Shown: positions 1 through 8,846, counted from the first letter of the stretch. The stretch is 64,000 nucleotides of DNA from [Mycobacterium] fortunisiensis (GCF_019050325.1 NZ_VOMB01000002.1:372001-436000); one strand, 5' to 3'. The notes: a model not told the origin generated them from the letters alone. Made by a program: numbers and translations.

Positions 1-549
1 GGCGATCAGGTTGTCCAGCAACGGCATCGGATCGAACTGGGCTTGATCGGCCAATCGCACACCGCCGTGGAACGGAAACGGCACATCGGCGTCGTCGACC
101 CACTCGACCTCGAGGCCGGCGCTCTGACCGGCCGCCAGCTCGGCCTCGGCCCGCGCCACACCGTCGGGCGATTGCGCATAGGTGTAGGCATCTTCGCGTT
201 GCACGCCGATCCCGCGGGCCGCGCAGTAATCGATCAACCACTGTTGGGCCGCACGGTTTCCCTCGGCGTACTGCCGGGCCACTGCGACCGAGTGTTTGGC
301 GACGATATCGGCCATCCGGGTGCCCTGCAGCAGGCTGATCTTGGCGGTGGTGTTGCCGGTCGCCCCGGCGCCGGCGGTACGGGCCTCCAGCACCAGGACG
401 TCCTTGCCGGCCCGGGCCAGCAGTACCGCGGTGACCAGGCCGGTGATCCCGGCCCCGACCACGACGACGTCGGCGCTGCGCGAAGATTCGTCGGCGAGCG
501 TGGGCGCCATCAAGTGGTGCGGCCGGTCCGCAAGCCACAGCGAGGTCAT
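1..549 (-). CDS. FAD-dependent oxidoreductase (DAO/YhfW-like), N-terminal part
   Basis: Reading from the ATG at 549, 183 codons are open to the window edge, so only the N-terminus is visible. It carries a dinucleotide-binding fold: VVVVGAGITGLVTA with GAGITG at residues 32-37, followed by an acidic end of beta-2 (VLVLEA). The next conserved block, TGNTTAKISLLQGTR, is typical of DAO-superfamily FAD oxidoreductases related to glycine/D-amino-acid oxidases and to YhfW, which often carry a C-terminal Rieske domain. That part lies outside the window. The substrate cannot be told. There is no signal peptide, so it should be cytoplasmic. It is divergent from the Hsp70-like gene at 674, and the 124-bp gap must hold both promoters. 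Confidence 0.8.
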   Translation of the reverse strand, partial: MTSLWLADRPHHLMAPTLADESSRSADVVVVGAGITGLVTAVLLARAGKDVLVLEARTAGAGATGNTTAKISLLQGTRMADIVAKHSVAVARQYAEGNRAAQQWLIDYCAARGIGVQREDAYTYAQSPDGVARAEAELAAGQSAGLEVEWVDDADVPFPFHGGVRLADQAQFDPMPLLDNLIA

Positions 550-673
550 GGCTCTCGCAGTACCCGCGGACCTCGAATTCAAACGCGTTTTCGGCCCGTG
601 ACCGGGCTGCGAGCGTCGCGGCGGAGTGTCGGACAGCTGTCTACAGGGCACGGCGGCTAAGGTGGCGGGCGTT

Positions 674-2527
674 ATGAGCGGCCCGTTGGGGTTGTCGATC
701 GGGACCACCAACTTGGTTGCGGTGCGCGTCGGCAACCAACCTGTCAGCCGGCGTTCGGTGTTGACCCTGTCGACCGACCGGACGCCGCAGGTCGGCCTGC
801 ACGAATCCGGCCACGGTGTCACCTTGAGCGGGTTCGTGGAGCGGGTCGGTGACCCGGTGCCGCTGGTGGCGCCCGACGGTGCGTCGTACCCCGCGGACAC
901 CCTGCTGGTCGAAGCCCTCGATGCAATGGTGGAGCTCGCCGGCGGCCCTTCTGAGCAGCTGGCCATCGCCGTGCCCGCGCACTGGACAGCGCCCACCATG
1001 CGCGCGCTGCGCAACGCGCTGCGCACCAATCCCAGCCTGTCCCGCGGCGGGTTGCCGGCCCGGCTCGTCCCGGATTCGGTGGCTTCCCTGACCGCCCTGC
1101 GGGCCAATCCGGGTCTGCCGACCCAGGGTGTGGTGGCGTTGCTGGACTTCGGCGGTGGCGGCACCAGCATCACGCTGGCCGACGCCGCGGCCGCCTTCGA
1201 ACCGCTCGATGAGACCACCCGCCATCCGGATTTCTCCGGCGACCAGATCGACCAGGCGCTGCTGACCCACATCCTCGACGGGGCGGCCCAGTCCGGTGGC
1301 CTGGATCCCGCCGGCACCGCCGCGGTCGGGTCACTGGCCCGGTTGCGGGAGGAATGCCGACAGGCCAAGGAACGGTTGTCGGCCGACACGGCAACCGATC
1401 TGGCCGTCGAGCTGCCCGGATATTCGGCCACCGTCCGGGTGACCCGACCGGAACTGGAAGCCCTGATGCACGCACCGCTGGCCGGTGTGCTGGAGGCGCT
1501 GGAAACCGCGTTGGAACGCAACGGGATCGGGTGGCCGGCCATCTCGGCGGTGGTGACCATCGGTGGCGGTGCGAACATTCCTCTTGTCACCCAACAGCTT
1601 TCGGAGCATTCGCAGGCAGCCGTGGTGACCACGCCGCAACCCGCGCTGGATGCGGCGATCGGCGCCGCGCTGGCGGCCGCCTATGTCGCCGAGGCCGATG
1701 CCCAAACCGGCATGGCGCCGACCCTGGGTGTGGCCGCGGCGGTGCCGACTGCGGGAATCCCTTCTGCGCCAGCAGGTCCCGCCGGCGAGGGGTCGTCGAC
1801 GTTCCGGGCATTGGCCTGGTCCGAAGACGAATCCGACGACGACGTGGTGCCCTACACCGGGCCGGACCTGGTGGACTCCTACGGCAGTGAGACGGCGGCA
1901 CGCCCGGCCGTGCAGTACGTACCGCCGACCGGGCCGATCGAGCAGCCCGCCAGTGGCTGGCAACGGTTGCCGTTCGCGGTGTTCGCGGTGGCCGCGGCGC
2001 TGGTCGTGGTCGCCATCGGTGGGGTGACGTACGCATTGACCAGCGCGACGGGCACGGTGCCCAGTTCGCCGGTCAAGACCGCCGAACCCAAGCCGTTGCC
2101 GCAGGAGCCGGCCCCCAGTGCCATCGCGCCGCCCCCGGTGGAACCGCCGCCGGCACCTGAACCGGTGATCGAGACGCCCCCGCCGCCGCCGGTCACGGTC
2201 ACGCAGGCTCCGCCGCCGCCGGTGACGGAAACGCATGTCGTGACACAGACGACCACGCCGCCGCCCACGACCACCACAACGACGACGACAACGACACCGC
2301 CCACCACCACCACCACCACGACGCCGCCCACGACCACGACCACGGTGCCCACCACTACGACGACGACCACCAACCCGATGACGACGACGTACGTCACGGT
2401 GCCGTTCGTGCCGGTGCCCATCCCGATCCAGGTGCCCAACCGCGGTGAGACGCAGAACCCCTACCCGCAGCAACCGCAGTACCCGTACCAGCAGCAGCCG
2501 CAGAATCCTTTTCAGCCCTATCCGTGA
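674..2527 (+). CDS. Membrane-anchored Hsp70-like (actin-fold ATPase) protein with Pro/Thr-rich tail
   Basis: 617 aa. The first ~370 residues follow the DnaK nucleotide-binding domain block by block: LSIGTTNLVA (phosphate 1, residues 7-16), AIAVPAHW, LLDFGGGGTSITLAD (phosphate 2, about 156-170), HPDFSGDQID, RQAKERLS and TIGGGANIPLV (adenosine motif, about 297). There is no substrate-binding domain. Instead, an acidic linker leads to one membrane segment (about 433-454) and a ~160-residue tail of Pro/Thr runs ending in QNPYPQQPQYPYQQQP. The inferred topology is a cytoplasmic ATPase with an extracytoplasmic, probably glycosylated stalk. The ATG at 674 has AAGGTGG about nine bases upstream. Two paralogues in this window flank iniBAC (37598 and 45039) and share [14 protein letters not shown]. 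By position it resembles M. tuberculosis Rv0312 (from memory). Client and function are unknown. Confidence 0.85.
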   Translation: MSGPLGLSIGTTNLVAVRVGNQPVSRRSVLTLSTDRTPQVGLHESGHGVTLSGFVERVGDPVPLVAPDGASYPADTLLVEALDAMVELAGGPSEQLAIAVPAHWTAPTMRALRNALRTNPSLSRGGLPARLVPDSVASLTALRANPGLPTQGVVALLDFGGGGTSITLADAAAAFEPLDETTRHPDFSGDQIDQALLTHILDGAAQSGGLDPAGTAAVGSLARLREECRQAKERLSADTATDLAVELPGYSATVRVTRPELEALMHAPLAGVLEALETALERNGIGWPAISAVVTIGGGANIPLVTQQLSEHSQAAVVTTPQPALDAAIGAALAAAYVAEADAQTGMAPTLGVAAAVPTAGIPSAPAGPAGEGSSTFRALAWSEDESDDDVVPYTGPDLVDSYGSETAARPAVQYVPPTGPIEQPASGWQRLPFAVFAVAAALVVVAIGGVTYALTSATGTVPSSPVKTAEPKPLPQEPAPSAIAPPPVEPPPAPEPVIETPPPPPVTVTQAPPPPVTETHVVTQTTTPPPTTTTTTTTTTPPTTTTTTTPPTTTTTVPTTTTTTTNPMTTTYVTVPFVPVPIPIQVPNRGETQNPYPQQPQYPYQQQPQNPFQPYP

Positions 2528-2651
2528 CGGGTTGCGCCGCGTATCGACGCGCGGTCGTGCCGAGTGCCGGTCGCGGCGCCACCAACTGGGGAAATGTGCC
2601 TGGTGCCGCGAAACTTTGGGTAGGCGTGGGAAATGTGGGTAAGAGTTCGGT

Positions 2652-2657
2652 TAAGGT
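2652..2657 (+). promoter_or_regulatory. -10 hexamer for leaderless GH16 gene
   Basis: TAAGGT (TANNNT type) ends six bases before the GTG at 2664. This spacing would place the transcription start on the start codon, which favours the GTG over the ATG three codons downstream. Confidence 0.45.
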
Positions 2658-2663
2658 TCTGCT

Positions 2664-3563
2664 GTGCCTGAGATGGATCGTCGCAGTGTGATGTTCATGA
2701 TGGGTCTGGGGGTGGCAGCCGCTGCGCTGCCGGCCGGGATGGCCAACGCCGACCCGGCCATTGGTGACAACCCGCCTGGTCCGGGGCCGTCTGCCCCGGC
2801 GCCCGGGACGCCCACGCCGGCCGCCGCCGCGCCCACACCGAGCTTCCTGTTCCAGGATGAGTTCAACGGCCCGGCCGGGGCTCCGCCGGACCCGGCCTGG
2901 TGGCATCTCGTGCCGGAGCGCGAAACCATCAAGAACCCGGTCGAGTGGGACAAGCCGTTCAACATGGGCCGCTACGTCACCGACACCGACCACGCTTTCC
3001 AGGACGGCAAGGGCAACCTGGTGATCCGCGCGACGCGTGGCCCGGGAACCACCGTCCAGGAGAAGTACGCCAGCGCCAAGGTGGTGGGCAACTGGCGGGG
3101 CGGCATCGGTACCACCTGGGAGGCCCGGGTCAAGCTCAACTGCCTGACCGACGGTGCCTGGCCGGCGTTCTGGCTCCTCAATGACGATCCCGTCCGCGGT
3201 GGCGAGGTCGACTTGGTGGAGTGGTACGGCAACCGGGACTGGCCGTCGGGCACCACGGTGCACGCCCGGCTGGACGGGGAATCGTTCGCCACCGACCCGC
3301 ACCCGATCGACAGCGGGTGGCACACCTGGCGGATGTCGTGGACGCCGCAGGGCATGTACTTCTGGAAGGACTACGCCCCGGGCATGGAACCTTTCTTCGA
3401 GGTTCCGGCAAACTCGTTGCAGGACTGGCCTTTCAACGATCCGGGCTACACGATGGTGCCGGTGTTCAACATCGCCGTCGGCGGTTCGGGCGGCCGCGAT
3501 CCGAGCGGGGGCAACTATCCCGCCGAGATGCTGGTCGACTGGATCCGGGTCTTCCAGGGCTGA
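2664..3563 (+). CDS. Tat-exported GH16 endo-1,3-beta-glucanase
   Basis: 299 aa, glycoside hydrolase family 16 (laminarinase-like). The N-terminus MDRRSVMFMMG followed by an Ala-rich stretch ending AGMANA is a twin-arginine signal peptide, so the enzyme is exported folded. A Pro/Ala linker (about 30-60) precedes the jelly-roll domain. The GH16 signature EVDLVEWYGN holds the catalytic nucleophile E181 and acid/base E186. WPAFWLLNDD and GGSGGRDPSGGNYP are other conserved family blocks. The protein closely matches what I recall of M. tuberculosis Rv0315, a secreted beta-1,3-glucanase. It probably acts on exogenous or envelope beta-glucan. The start is GTG 2664 (leaderless-type promoter) or ATG 2673; both keep the Tat motif. 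Confidence 0.9.
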   Translation: MPEMDRRSVMFMMGLGVAAAALPAGMANADPAIGDNPPGPGPSAPAPGTPTPAAAAPTPSFLFQDEFNGPAGAPPDPAWWHLVPERETIKNPVEWDKPFNMGRYVTDTDHAFQDGKGNLVIRATRGPGTTVQEKYASAKVVGNWRGGIGTTWEARVKLNCLTDGAWPAFWLLNDDPVRGGEVDLVEWYGNRDWPSGTTVHARLDGESFATDPHPIDSGWHTWRMSWTPQGMYFWKDYAPGMEPFFEVPANSLQDWPFNDPGYTMVPVFNIAVGGSGGRDPSGGNYPAEMLVDWIRVFQG

Positions 3564-3583
3564 GTTTTCTCGGCGCGTTTCAG

Positions 3584-3589
3584 TAGACT
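3584..3589 (+). promoter_or_regulatory. -10 hexamer, leaderless lipoprotein gene
   Basis: TAGACT lies seven bases before the ATG at 3597, with no Shine-Dalgarno between. It fits a leaderless mycobacterial promoter just after the stop of the GH16 gene. Confidence 0.4.
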
Positions 3590-3596
3590 CGGGCCC

Positions 3597-4313
3597 ATGT
3601 GGGCCTGGTGGCGCCGAGCGGCCGCAGCCGTGACTGCGGTGATGCTCACCGGCTGCGGATCGACCGCCGCGGTTCCGGTGTCCTCACCGCCGCCGGCCTC
3701 CGAAGCCTTTGCGTTCCAGCCGCTGTGGCCGTTTGCCGCTCAGCACGAGGCCGACGATTGGCTGAACGACGGTGCCCCAGCGGGACATTCGCCTTGGCAC
3801 GCCGACGCCAAGGCGACCGCGTTGTTCTTCACCCAGAACTACCTGGGTTTCGCGGAGATCGACCAGGCCACCACTGTCGACGAGCAGGCCCGCGAGGCCT
3901 GGATCGGGGTCGGATACTCGATACCCGAGGTCAACTCGGCGACCGCCGCAACGATCCACCTCGCACGTTTCGGCCCGCGGCCGGAGGCGCCATGGGAGGT
4001 CGTCGGCACCCGCGATGCGGTGCTCACCCTCGACGCCCCGCCATATGGCAGCACCGTGGGCCCGGTGATCGACGCCGGCGGCACCATCACGGGCGTGGAC
4101 GAAAGCCTGCACCTGCAGGTCCGGCAGCTCACCCAGCCCGAGGTGTTGGGTGAGGATTGTTGTCTGCCCGCGGGCGGGCAGGCGCGGCCGTGGTCGGCGC
4201 GGGTGACGATGACGACGCCACCGCAACCGGGCGCTCTCACGCTGGTGGTGTCGACGGGTGGGCACGTCGCGAACGTCGAACGCTTCGCCGTCACCGGGCT
4301 GCGTGCACAGTGA
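3597..4313 (+). CDS. Conserved hypothetical lipoprotein
   Basis: 238 aa. The N-terminus MWAWWRRAAAAVTAVMLTGC is a classical signal peptide with lipobox LTGC, acylated at Cys20, so the mature protein should sit on the outer face of the cytoplasmic membrane. The body has no transmembrane segment and no motif I recognise. It contains two Cys next to each other (EDCCLPAGG) and reads as a beta-rich globular domain. It starts 33 bp after the glucanase stop on the same strand, but an own -10 element is present. It is convergent with the alcohol dehydrogenase gene, 18 bp from stop to stop. Function unknown. Confidence 0.8.
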   Translation: MWAWWRRAAAAVTAVMLTGCGSTAAVPVSSPPPASEAFAFQPLWPFAAQHEADDWLNDGAPAGHSPWHADAKATALFFTQNYLGFAEIDQATTVDEQAREAWIGVGYSIPEVNSATAATIHLARFGPRPEAPWEVVGTRDAVLTLDAPPYGSTVGPVIDAGGTITGVDESLHLQVRQLTQPEVLGEDCCLPAGGQARPWSARVTMTTPPQPGALTLVVSTGGHVANVERFAVTGLRAQ

Positions 4314-4331
4314 TCTCGCGGAGTTGCGCCG

Positions 4332-5324
4332 TCATGGAACGACAGCCGCGCGCAGTTTTCCCGGTGGCGGCGGGCGCAGCGCCGACGCCAGGTCTTCGAG
4401 TGCGACCGGAGCTGTGACGAGGGTTTCCCACGGATAGCGGTCCCGGGTGCGGTCGAGGAATTCCACCGCCCGGTGCAGGTGGCGGGGTTCGTAGTTGTGC
4501 ACCCCGGTGATGGTGAGCCATTGCCGCACAATGCGTTCCGGATCGATCGCCAGTGGCGGACCGGGCGTCACCGATCCGGCAAGTACCAGGATGCCACCGA
4601 TGTCGATGCGGCCCAACGCATCTGCGACGGCTACGGAAGAACCGGTGTAGTCGATCGCCACATCGACCGGGCATCCGCTGGACGCGCGGCCGCCGAAGCC
4701 CGGCACCAACGCCATCCGGTGGGCGTCGAGGTCGACAACCTGGACATCGGCGCCGGCCTCGGCGCACGCCGCCACTGCCGTGAGACCCAGCATGCCGGCA
4801 CCGCCGATCAGTACCCGCCGGCCCGCCACGTCTCCCGCGGCCTCCAGGGTGGCCATCACGGTGGCTGTCGCGCACGCCGCCGGTGCGGCGACGGCATCCG
4901 GCAGCGTCTCGGGGACCACGGCGATCGCCGTCCCGCGCGGCAGAACCACATGTGCGGCATAGGAACCCGACAACGGCCAGTCCCCGTCGAACGGCTCGTG
5001 ACCGACCTTGCGTACCGCGACGCACTTGGCGCTGCGCCCCGACCGGCAGCGCCCACACCGGCCACAGGCCACCGTCACCGACCAGATGACGCGTTGGCCC
5101 ACCCGCACGTCGGCGCCCGGGCCGGTGGCCACGACCTCGCCTACGGCCTCGTGGCCGAGGACCGACGGGCAGGCCGAGGGGCGCCGGCCCGTGACGGTGT
5201 GCAGGTCACTGCCGCACACCGTGGCCAACCGCACCCCTACCAGCGCATCACCGTCACCGAGTGCGGGTATTGGTACCGCCTGCAGGTCGACCCCGGTGCC
5301 GGTCCAGACCGCGGCCGTTGTCAC
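4332..5324 (-). CDS. Zinc-type alcohol dehydrogenase of the phosphonate locus (TIGR03366-like)
   Basis: About 330 aa from GTG 5324. Medium-chain dehydrogenase with GHEAVGEVV (catalytic-zinc region), a structural-zinc Cys cluster CGRCGRCRSGRSAKC, and a Rossmann turn RRVLIGGAGMLGLTA. This shape and the position directly after phnDCE match the family described as 'putative phosphonate catabolism associated alcohol dehydrogenase'. The chosen GTG overlaps the phnE stop as GTGA, the same coupling seen between phnC and phnE. An ATG at 5345 is the alternative start. It probably oxidises a hydroxyalkyl-phosphonate or a product of phosphonate breakdown in the cytoplasm; that is inference from context. 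No C-P lyase genes are in view. Confidence 0.8.
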   Translation of the reverse strand: MTTAAVWTGTGVDLQAVPIPALGDGDALVGVRLATVCGSDLHTVTGRRPSACPSVLGHEAVGEVVATGPGADVRVGQRVIWSVTVACGRCGRCRSGRSAKCVAVRKVGHEPFDGDWPLSGSYAAHVVLPRGTAIAVVPETLPDAVAAPAACATATVMATLEAAGDVAGRRVLIGGAGMLGLTAVAACAEAGADVQVVDLDAHRMALVPGFGGRASSGCPVDVAIDYTGSSVAVADALGRIDIGGILVLAGSVTPGPPLAIDPERIVRQWLTITGVHNYEPRHLHRAVEFLDRTRDRYPWETLVTAPVALEDLASALRPPPPGKLRAAVVP

Positions 5325-6913
5325 GCGAGGCGGGAGCGGATCCATCCGGACAATCTCTCGATGGCGTAGACGATGACGAAGATGACGATCACGATGGCGC
5401 CGGCCACGTCGAAGTTCAGCGTGCGGATCGACTCGAACAGCAGATAGCCGACGCCGCCCGCGCCGACGATGCCCAGGATGGTCGAGGTCCGCACATTGAC
5501 GTCGAACAGGTACAGGCTGGATCCGACCATCGCCGGCATGGCTTGCGGAATCACCGCGGAGAACAACGTCTTCCACCAGCCGCCACCCACCGAGCGCACC
5601 GCCTCCAGCGGCCCCGGCGCGATCTCTTCGACCGCATCAGCCACCAGTTTGGCCAGAAAGCCGATCGATCCGATGGCCAGCGCGCAGGTGCCGGCGATCG
5701 GCCCGAGCCCGAGTGCCGCGACGAACACCACGGCCAGAATCAGCTCAGGGACCGCGCGTACCACCAGAATCCAGCCCCGCGCCAGCCAGTAGACCACCGG
5801 ATGCGGAGTGACGTTGCGGGCCGCCAGGATGCCGACCGGGATCGACAACACGATGCCGATGGCGGTGGACACCACGCCGATCGCAACGGTTTGTGCTGCG
5901 GCGGCGAACAATTCGGTACCCAGCGCCGAGAAGTTGGGCGGGATCATCCGGGTGAACACATCGATGGCCGGACCGACCCAGGTGACCAGCGACAGCGGAT
6001 TGAGCTGCAACATCGCCAACGCCGCCAGGCACACCGCCACCAGCGCTCCACCGAAGACGAACCGGGCGGCGCGCTCCCGGGCCGGGTTCGACTGTGCGGA
6101 TTCCAGCAGCATCCGCCGGATCACGATGGACAGCAGTTCCATCGCCGCGATGATCGCCAGGATCACGCAAGCGATGCCCAGAGCCCGCGGATAGATCAGG
6201 CCGCGCAGGGCATCCTGCAGGGCAAAGCCGATGCCGCCGGCGCCCACGAAGCCGAGCACCACCGACATGCGCAGGTTGATGTCGATGCGGTAGATGAAGG
6301 TGGCGATCCAGGACGGCACCGCCTGGGGGACGACGGCGTTGAGCATCTCGCGGAAGTAGCCGACGCCGGTGCTGCGCACCGCTTCCCGAGGGCCGGGGTC
6401 CGTCTGCTCGATGGCATCGGCGAACACCTTGCCGAGCATGCCGATGGAGTGCAGCGCCAACGCGAGGATGCCCGGGAGTACCCCGATGCCGAGGGCGCGG
6501 ACGAACAGCACCGCGAACAGCAGATCGGGCATGGCCCGGCAGCACGTGATGACCGCCCGGGCCACGGCCTGTACCGCCGGATGCGGGGTGGTGTTGCGGG
6601 CGGCCAGGAAAGCCAATGGCACAGAGGCGATCGCGGCGAGCACCGTGCCCAGCACTGCCATCAACAGCGTCTCGACGGCTAGGTGCGCGATGCGGCCCGG
6701 ATCGTCCAGCCGGGGCGGGATCATCCGCTCCAGCAGCGCGACGACTTCGTCGACTCCGTTCAGCAGGGTGCCCGGGGCGAAGTCGATCGACCAGGCCGCG
6801 ACGACGGTGGCCAGGATCGCCCCCACGCCGACCAGATGCACGAGGCCGGGCAGCGGTCTGCGCTCGGGCGCCGGCGCGGACGGGGTGGGGCGTTCGGCGA
6901 GGTCGGTGCTCAC
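5321..6913 (-). CDS. phnE: Phosphate/phosphonate ABC permease, fused tandem PhnE
   Basis: 530 aa, about twice the usual PhnE length, because two complete permease modules are joined. Module 1 (about 30-275) and module 2 (about 290-528) each have the same order of blocks: VPLAFLAARNTTPHP / IPVGILAARNVTPHP, DPGPREAVRSTG / APGPLEAVRSVGG (the coupling loop that meets the ATPase) and VGAGGIGFAL / VGAGGVGYLL. Each module has five to six hydrophobic helices. One polypeptide can therefore supply both transmembrane halves of the importer. The start is GTG 6913, which overlaps the phnC stop (GTGA). It works with PhnD (binding protein) and PhnC (ATPase). In M. smegmatis the orthologous phnDCE is a phosphate-starvation-induced importer controlled by PhnF. 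Confidence 0.92.
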   Translation of the reverse strand: MSTDLAERPTPSAPAPERRPLPGLVHLVGVGAILATVVAAWSIDFAPGTLLNGVDEVVALLERMIPPRLDDPGRIAHLAVETLLMAVLGTVLAAIASVPLAFLAARNTTPHPAVQAVARAVITCCRAMPDLLFAVLFVRALGIGVLPGILALALHSIGMLGKVFADAIEQTDPGPREAVRSTGVGYFREMLNAVVPQAVPSWIATFIYRIDINLRMSVVLGFVGAGGIGFALQDALRGLIYPRALGIACVILAIIAAMELLSIVIRRMLLESAQSNPARERAARFVFGGALVAVCLAALAMLQLNPLSLVTWVGPAIDVFTRMIPPNFSALGTELFAAAAQTVAIGVVSTAIGIVLSIPVGILAARNVTPHPVVYWLARGWILVVRAVPELILAVVFVAALGLGPIAGTCALAIGSIGFLAKLVADAVEEIAPGPLEAVRSVGGGWWKTLFSAVIPQAMPAMVGSSLYLFDVNVRTSTILGIVGAGGVGYLLFESIRTLNFDVAGAIVIVIFVIVYAIERLSGWIRSRLA

Positions 6914-7722
6914 GAGGGGTGAGCCACCGAACGGGCGGCGGGGTCGACGCGCTGGTAGATCTCCATGACGTCGTCGCGGGTCATCCCGACCGCGGGCCGG
7001 TCCAGGATCTTCTGGCCGTTGCGCAGGCCGACCAGCCGGTGTGCCCAGCCCAGCGCGAGGTCCACCTGGTGCAGTGTGCACACCACGGTCAGTTTCTCCT
7101 CGATGCACACTCGGAACAGCAGATCCATGACCACACCGGCGTTTTCGGGATCGAGTGAGGCCACGGGCTCGTCGGCCAGCAGCAGGCCGGGCTTCTGCAT
7201 CAGGGTGCGCGCGATCGCGACCCGCTGCTGCTGTCCGCCGGAAAGCGTGTCGGCCCGCCGGTCCGCGTAACCGGCCAGGCCGACCCGGTCCAGATAGGCC
7301 AGGGCTTCCGCGCGCATGATCTTCGGGTAGGTCAGCGCACCGTAGCGGGGCAACCGGAGCTGCCCGAGCCCACCGATCAGCACATTTTCCAGGCAGCTCA
7401 ACCGCCCGACCAGATTGAAGTGCTGGAACACGAAGCCGACGTTGCGGCGCAGGGCGCGTAGCTGTTTGGGTGCGGCCCGGTCGACGTGGGTGCCGCCGAC
7501 CTCGACGGTGCCGGAGGTGACCCGGTGCAACCCGTTGAGACAGCGCAGCAGGGTGGACTTGCCCGAACCGGACAGGCCGAGCAGCACCAGCATCTCGCTG
7601 CGCCGGACGTCGAGGCTGACCTGGTCCAGGGCCAGGGTGTCACCGAAACGTTTGGTGACGTCGCGGGCGATGACGACGAGGTCGTCGCCCGCGACGGGAT
7701 GGTGAGGTCCGGCTGCGCTCAT
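6910..7722 (-). CDS. phnC: Phosphate/phosphonate ABC transporter ATP-binding protein
   Basis: 270 aa ABC ATPase. Walker A LLGLSGSGKSTLLR (about 47-60), Q-loop FQHFNLVGRLS, signature LSGGQQQR, Walker B LLLADEPVASLD and switch His in CTLHQVDLAL are all intact. The LSCLENVLIGGLG segment is typical of PhnC. It energises import through the fused PhnE. It starts six bases after the phnD stop and shares a GTGA overlap with phnE, so the operon is translationally coupled. Repression by PhnF through the upstream operators is expected. Confidence 0.93.
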   Translation of the reverse strand: MSAAGPHHPVAGDDLVVIARDVTKRFGDTLALDQVSLDVRRSEMLVLLGLSGSGKSTLLRCLNGLHRVTSGTVEVGGTHVDRAAPKQLRALRRNVGFVFQHFNLVGRLSCLENVLIGGLGQLRLPRYGALTYPKIMRAEALAYLDRVGLAGYADRRADTLSGGQQQRVAIARTLMQKPGLLLADEPVASLDPENAGVVMDLLFRVCIEEKLTVVCTLHQVDLALGWAHRLVGLRNGQKILDRPAVGMTRDDVMEIYQRVDPAARSVAHPS

Positions 7723-7728
7723 CGGGTT

Positions 7729-8700
7729 TCAGCCCTTGCACTTCTCGGAACCGGTGACGTCGCAGACATGGCGCACCCCGCTGTAGTCGGAATCGTCGAC
7801 GGGGACGAATCCCCAGGCGCGTTCGTCCGTGACCCGGCAGGCGTCGCCCTGGCAGAAGCCCTCGGCCTCGAGGTTGGGCACGTTGACCTTGTCGGCGAAG
7901 ATGGTCTTGAGCTTGCCCACGGCGTCCTCGCCCAGGGCGTCGTTGGCGGCGAACACCGACCCGGCGATCATCTCGGACTTCCATACCGTCTTGAGCTGAC
8001 CGGGTTTGAGATCGCCCTTGGCGATCATGGTCTTGTCGACCATGGTGTCGAACGCGAAGCCGGCGTCACAGTCGCCGTTGGCGATGGCCAGGGCCGAGGA
8101 ATCGTGGCCACCGGCGTAGATCGGTGACATCGCCGCCGAGATGTCACCTTCGGCGCCGGATTTGATCACGCCGGCCTCGATCAGCCCGGCGGTCGGGTAG
8201 AGGAAACCCGATGTCGAGCTGGGGTCGACGAAGCACACCTTCTTGCCGGCAAAGTCGTTGAGCCCGTTGATGTTCGCCTCGTCGGCGCGGGCCAGGCCGT
8301 AGGACTGGTAGCCGGGCTGAGCGCCCTGGTCCTGGATCACCGCACCCACCGGGGTGATCTTGGCGCCGTTGACACCGGCGACCACATAGGCGAACGGTCC
8401 GAAGAATGCGAGGTCGACGTTGTTGGCGATGATGCCTTCGACCACCCCGGCGTAGTCGGAGGCCTGGACGAACTCGACCTTGGCGCCGGTCTCCTTTTCC
8501 AGCAGCTTGATCAGCGGCTCGTAGCTGGCCTTCAGGTCGGTGGAGTTCTCGGCCGGGATGGCGGCCAGGGTGAGGGTCTGCGGAAAGCCCTGGGCGGTCA
8601 GCGCATCGGAGTCCGAGCCGGAGCTCGAACAGCCGGACAATACCAGGGCGGCGCTGGCGGCTGCCATCGCAGCGGCGGTGCAAAGAGTACCGAACTTCAT
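7729..8700 (-). CDS. phnD: Phosphate/phosphonate-binding lipoprotein
   Basis: 323 aa from ATG 8700. The signal peptide MKFGTLCTAAAMAAASAALV leads to lipobox LSGC with Cys24 as the acylation site. The mature part is a PhnD-type periplasmic-binding fold: TLTLAAIPAENSTDLKASY, FVQASDYAGVVEGI, NNVDLAFFGPFAYV, KVCFVDPSSTSGFLYP and AFDTMVDKTM. The Asp-Pro-Ser-Ser-Thr-Ser segment is the usual phosphate/phosphonate contact region. GAAAGG lies about 12 bases before the start. It is first in the operon phnD-phnC-phnE-ADH and divergent from phnF. In M. smegmatis this system imports phosphate under starvation; phosphonate as ligand is the name-giving alternative. Confidence 0.92.
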   Translation of the reverse strand: MKFGTLCTAAAMAAASAALVLSGCSSSGSDSDALTAQGFPQTLTLAAIPAENSTDLKASYEPLIKLLEKETGAKVEFVQASDYAGVVEGIIANNVDLAFFGPFAYVVAGVNGAKITPVGAVIQDQGAQPGYQSYGLARADEANINGLNDFAGKKVCFVDPSSTSGFLYPTAGLIEAGVIKSGAEGDISAAMSPIYAGGHDSSALAIANGDCDAGFAFDTMVDKTMIAKGDLKPGQLKTVWKSEMIAGSVFAANDALGEDAVGKLKTIFADKVNVPNLEAEGFCQGDACRVTDERAWGFVPVDDSDYSGVRHVCDVTGSEKCKG

Positions 8701-8787
8701 GGCGCGCTGAACCTTTCGGGGACGGAGCGGTTGACGGGCAGCGCGCCGACGGGAGCCCGCGACTGCCATGCCCCACACCCTGTGGGT

Positions 8788-8799
8788 TGGTCTATACCA
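8788..8799. promoter_or_regulatory. PhnF operator, site 1 (phnD side)
   Basis: TGGTCTATACCA, the reverse complement of TGGTATAGACCA, which I recall as the PhnF-binding repeat of M. smegmatis. It lies 88 bp upstream of the phnD start, within the phnD promoter region. Confidence 0.85.
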
Positions 8800-8846
8800 G
8801 CGGGTGCATGCGAGGAGACGGGGAGGTTAACAACTCTGGACGTCTT

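Noticed and set aside
1331..2473. 380-codon Arg/Gly-rich frame opposite the first Hsp70-like gene
   Set aside because: Antisense of Thr/Pro repeats; not a protein.
5261..6682. 473-codon plus-strand frame opposite phnE and the dehydrogenase
   Set aside because: Composition dominated by Asp/Arg/Gln/His; the opposite strand has clear PhnE motifs with operon overlaps.
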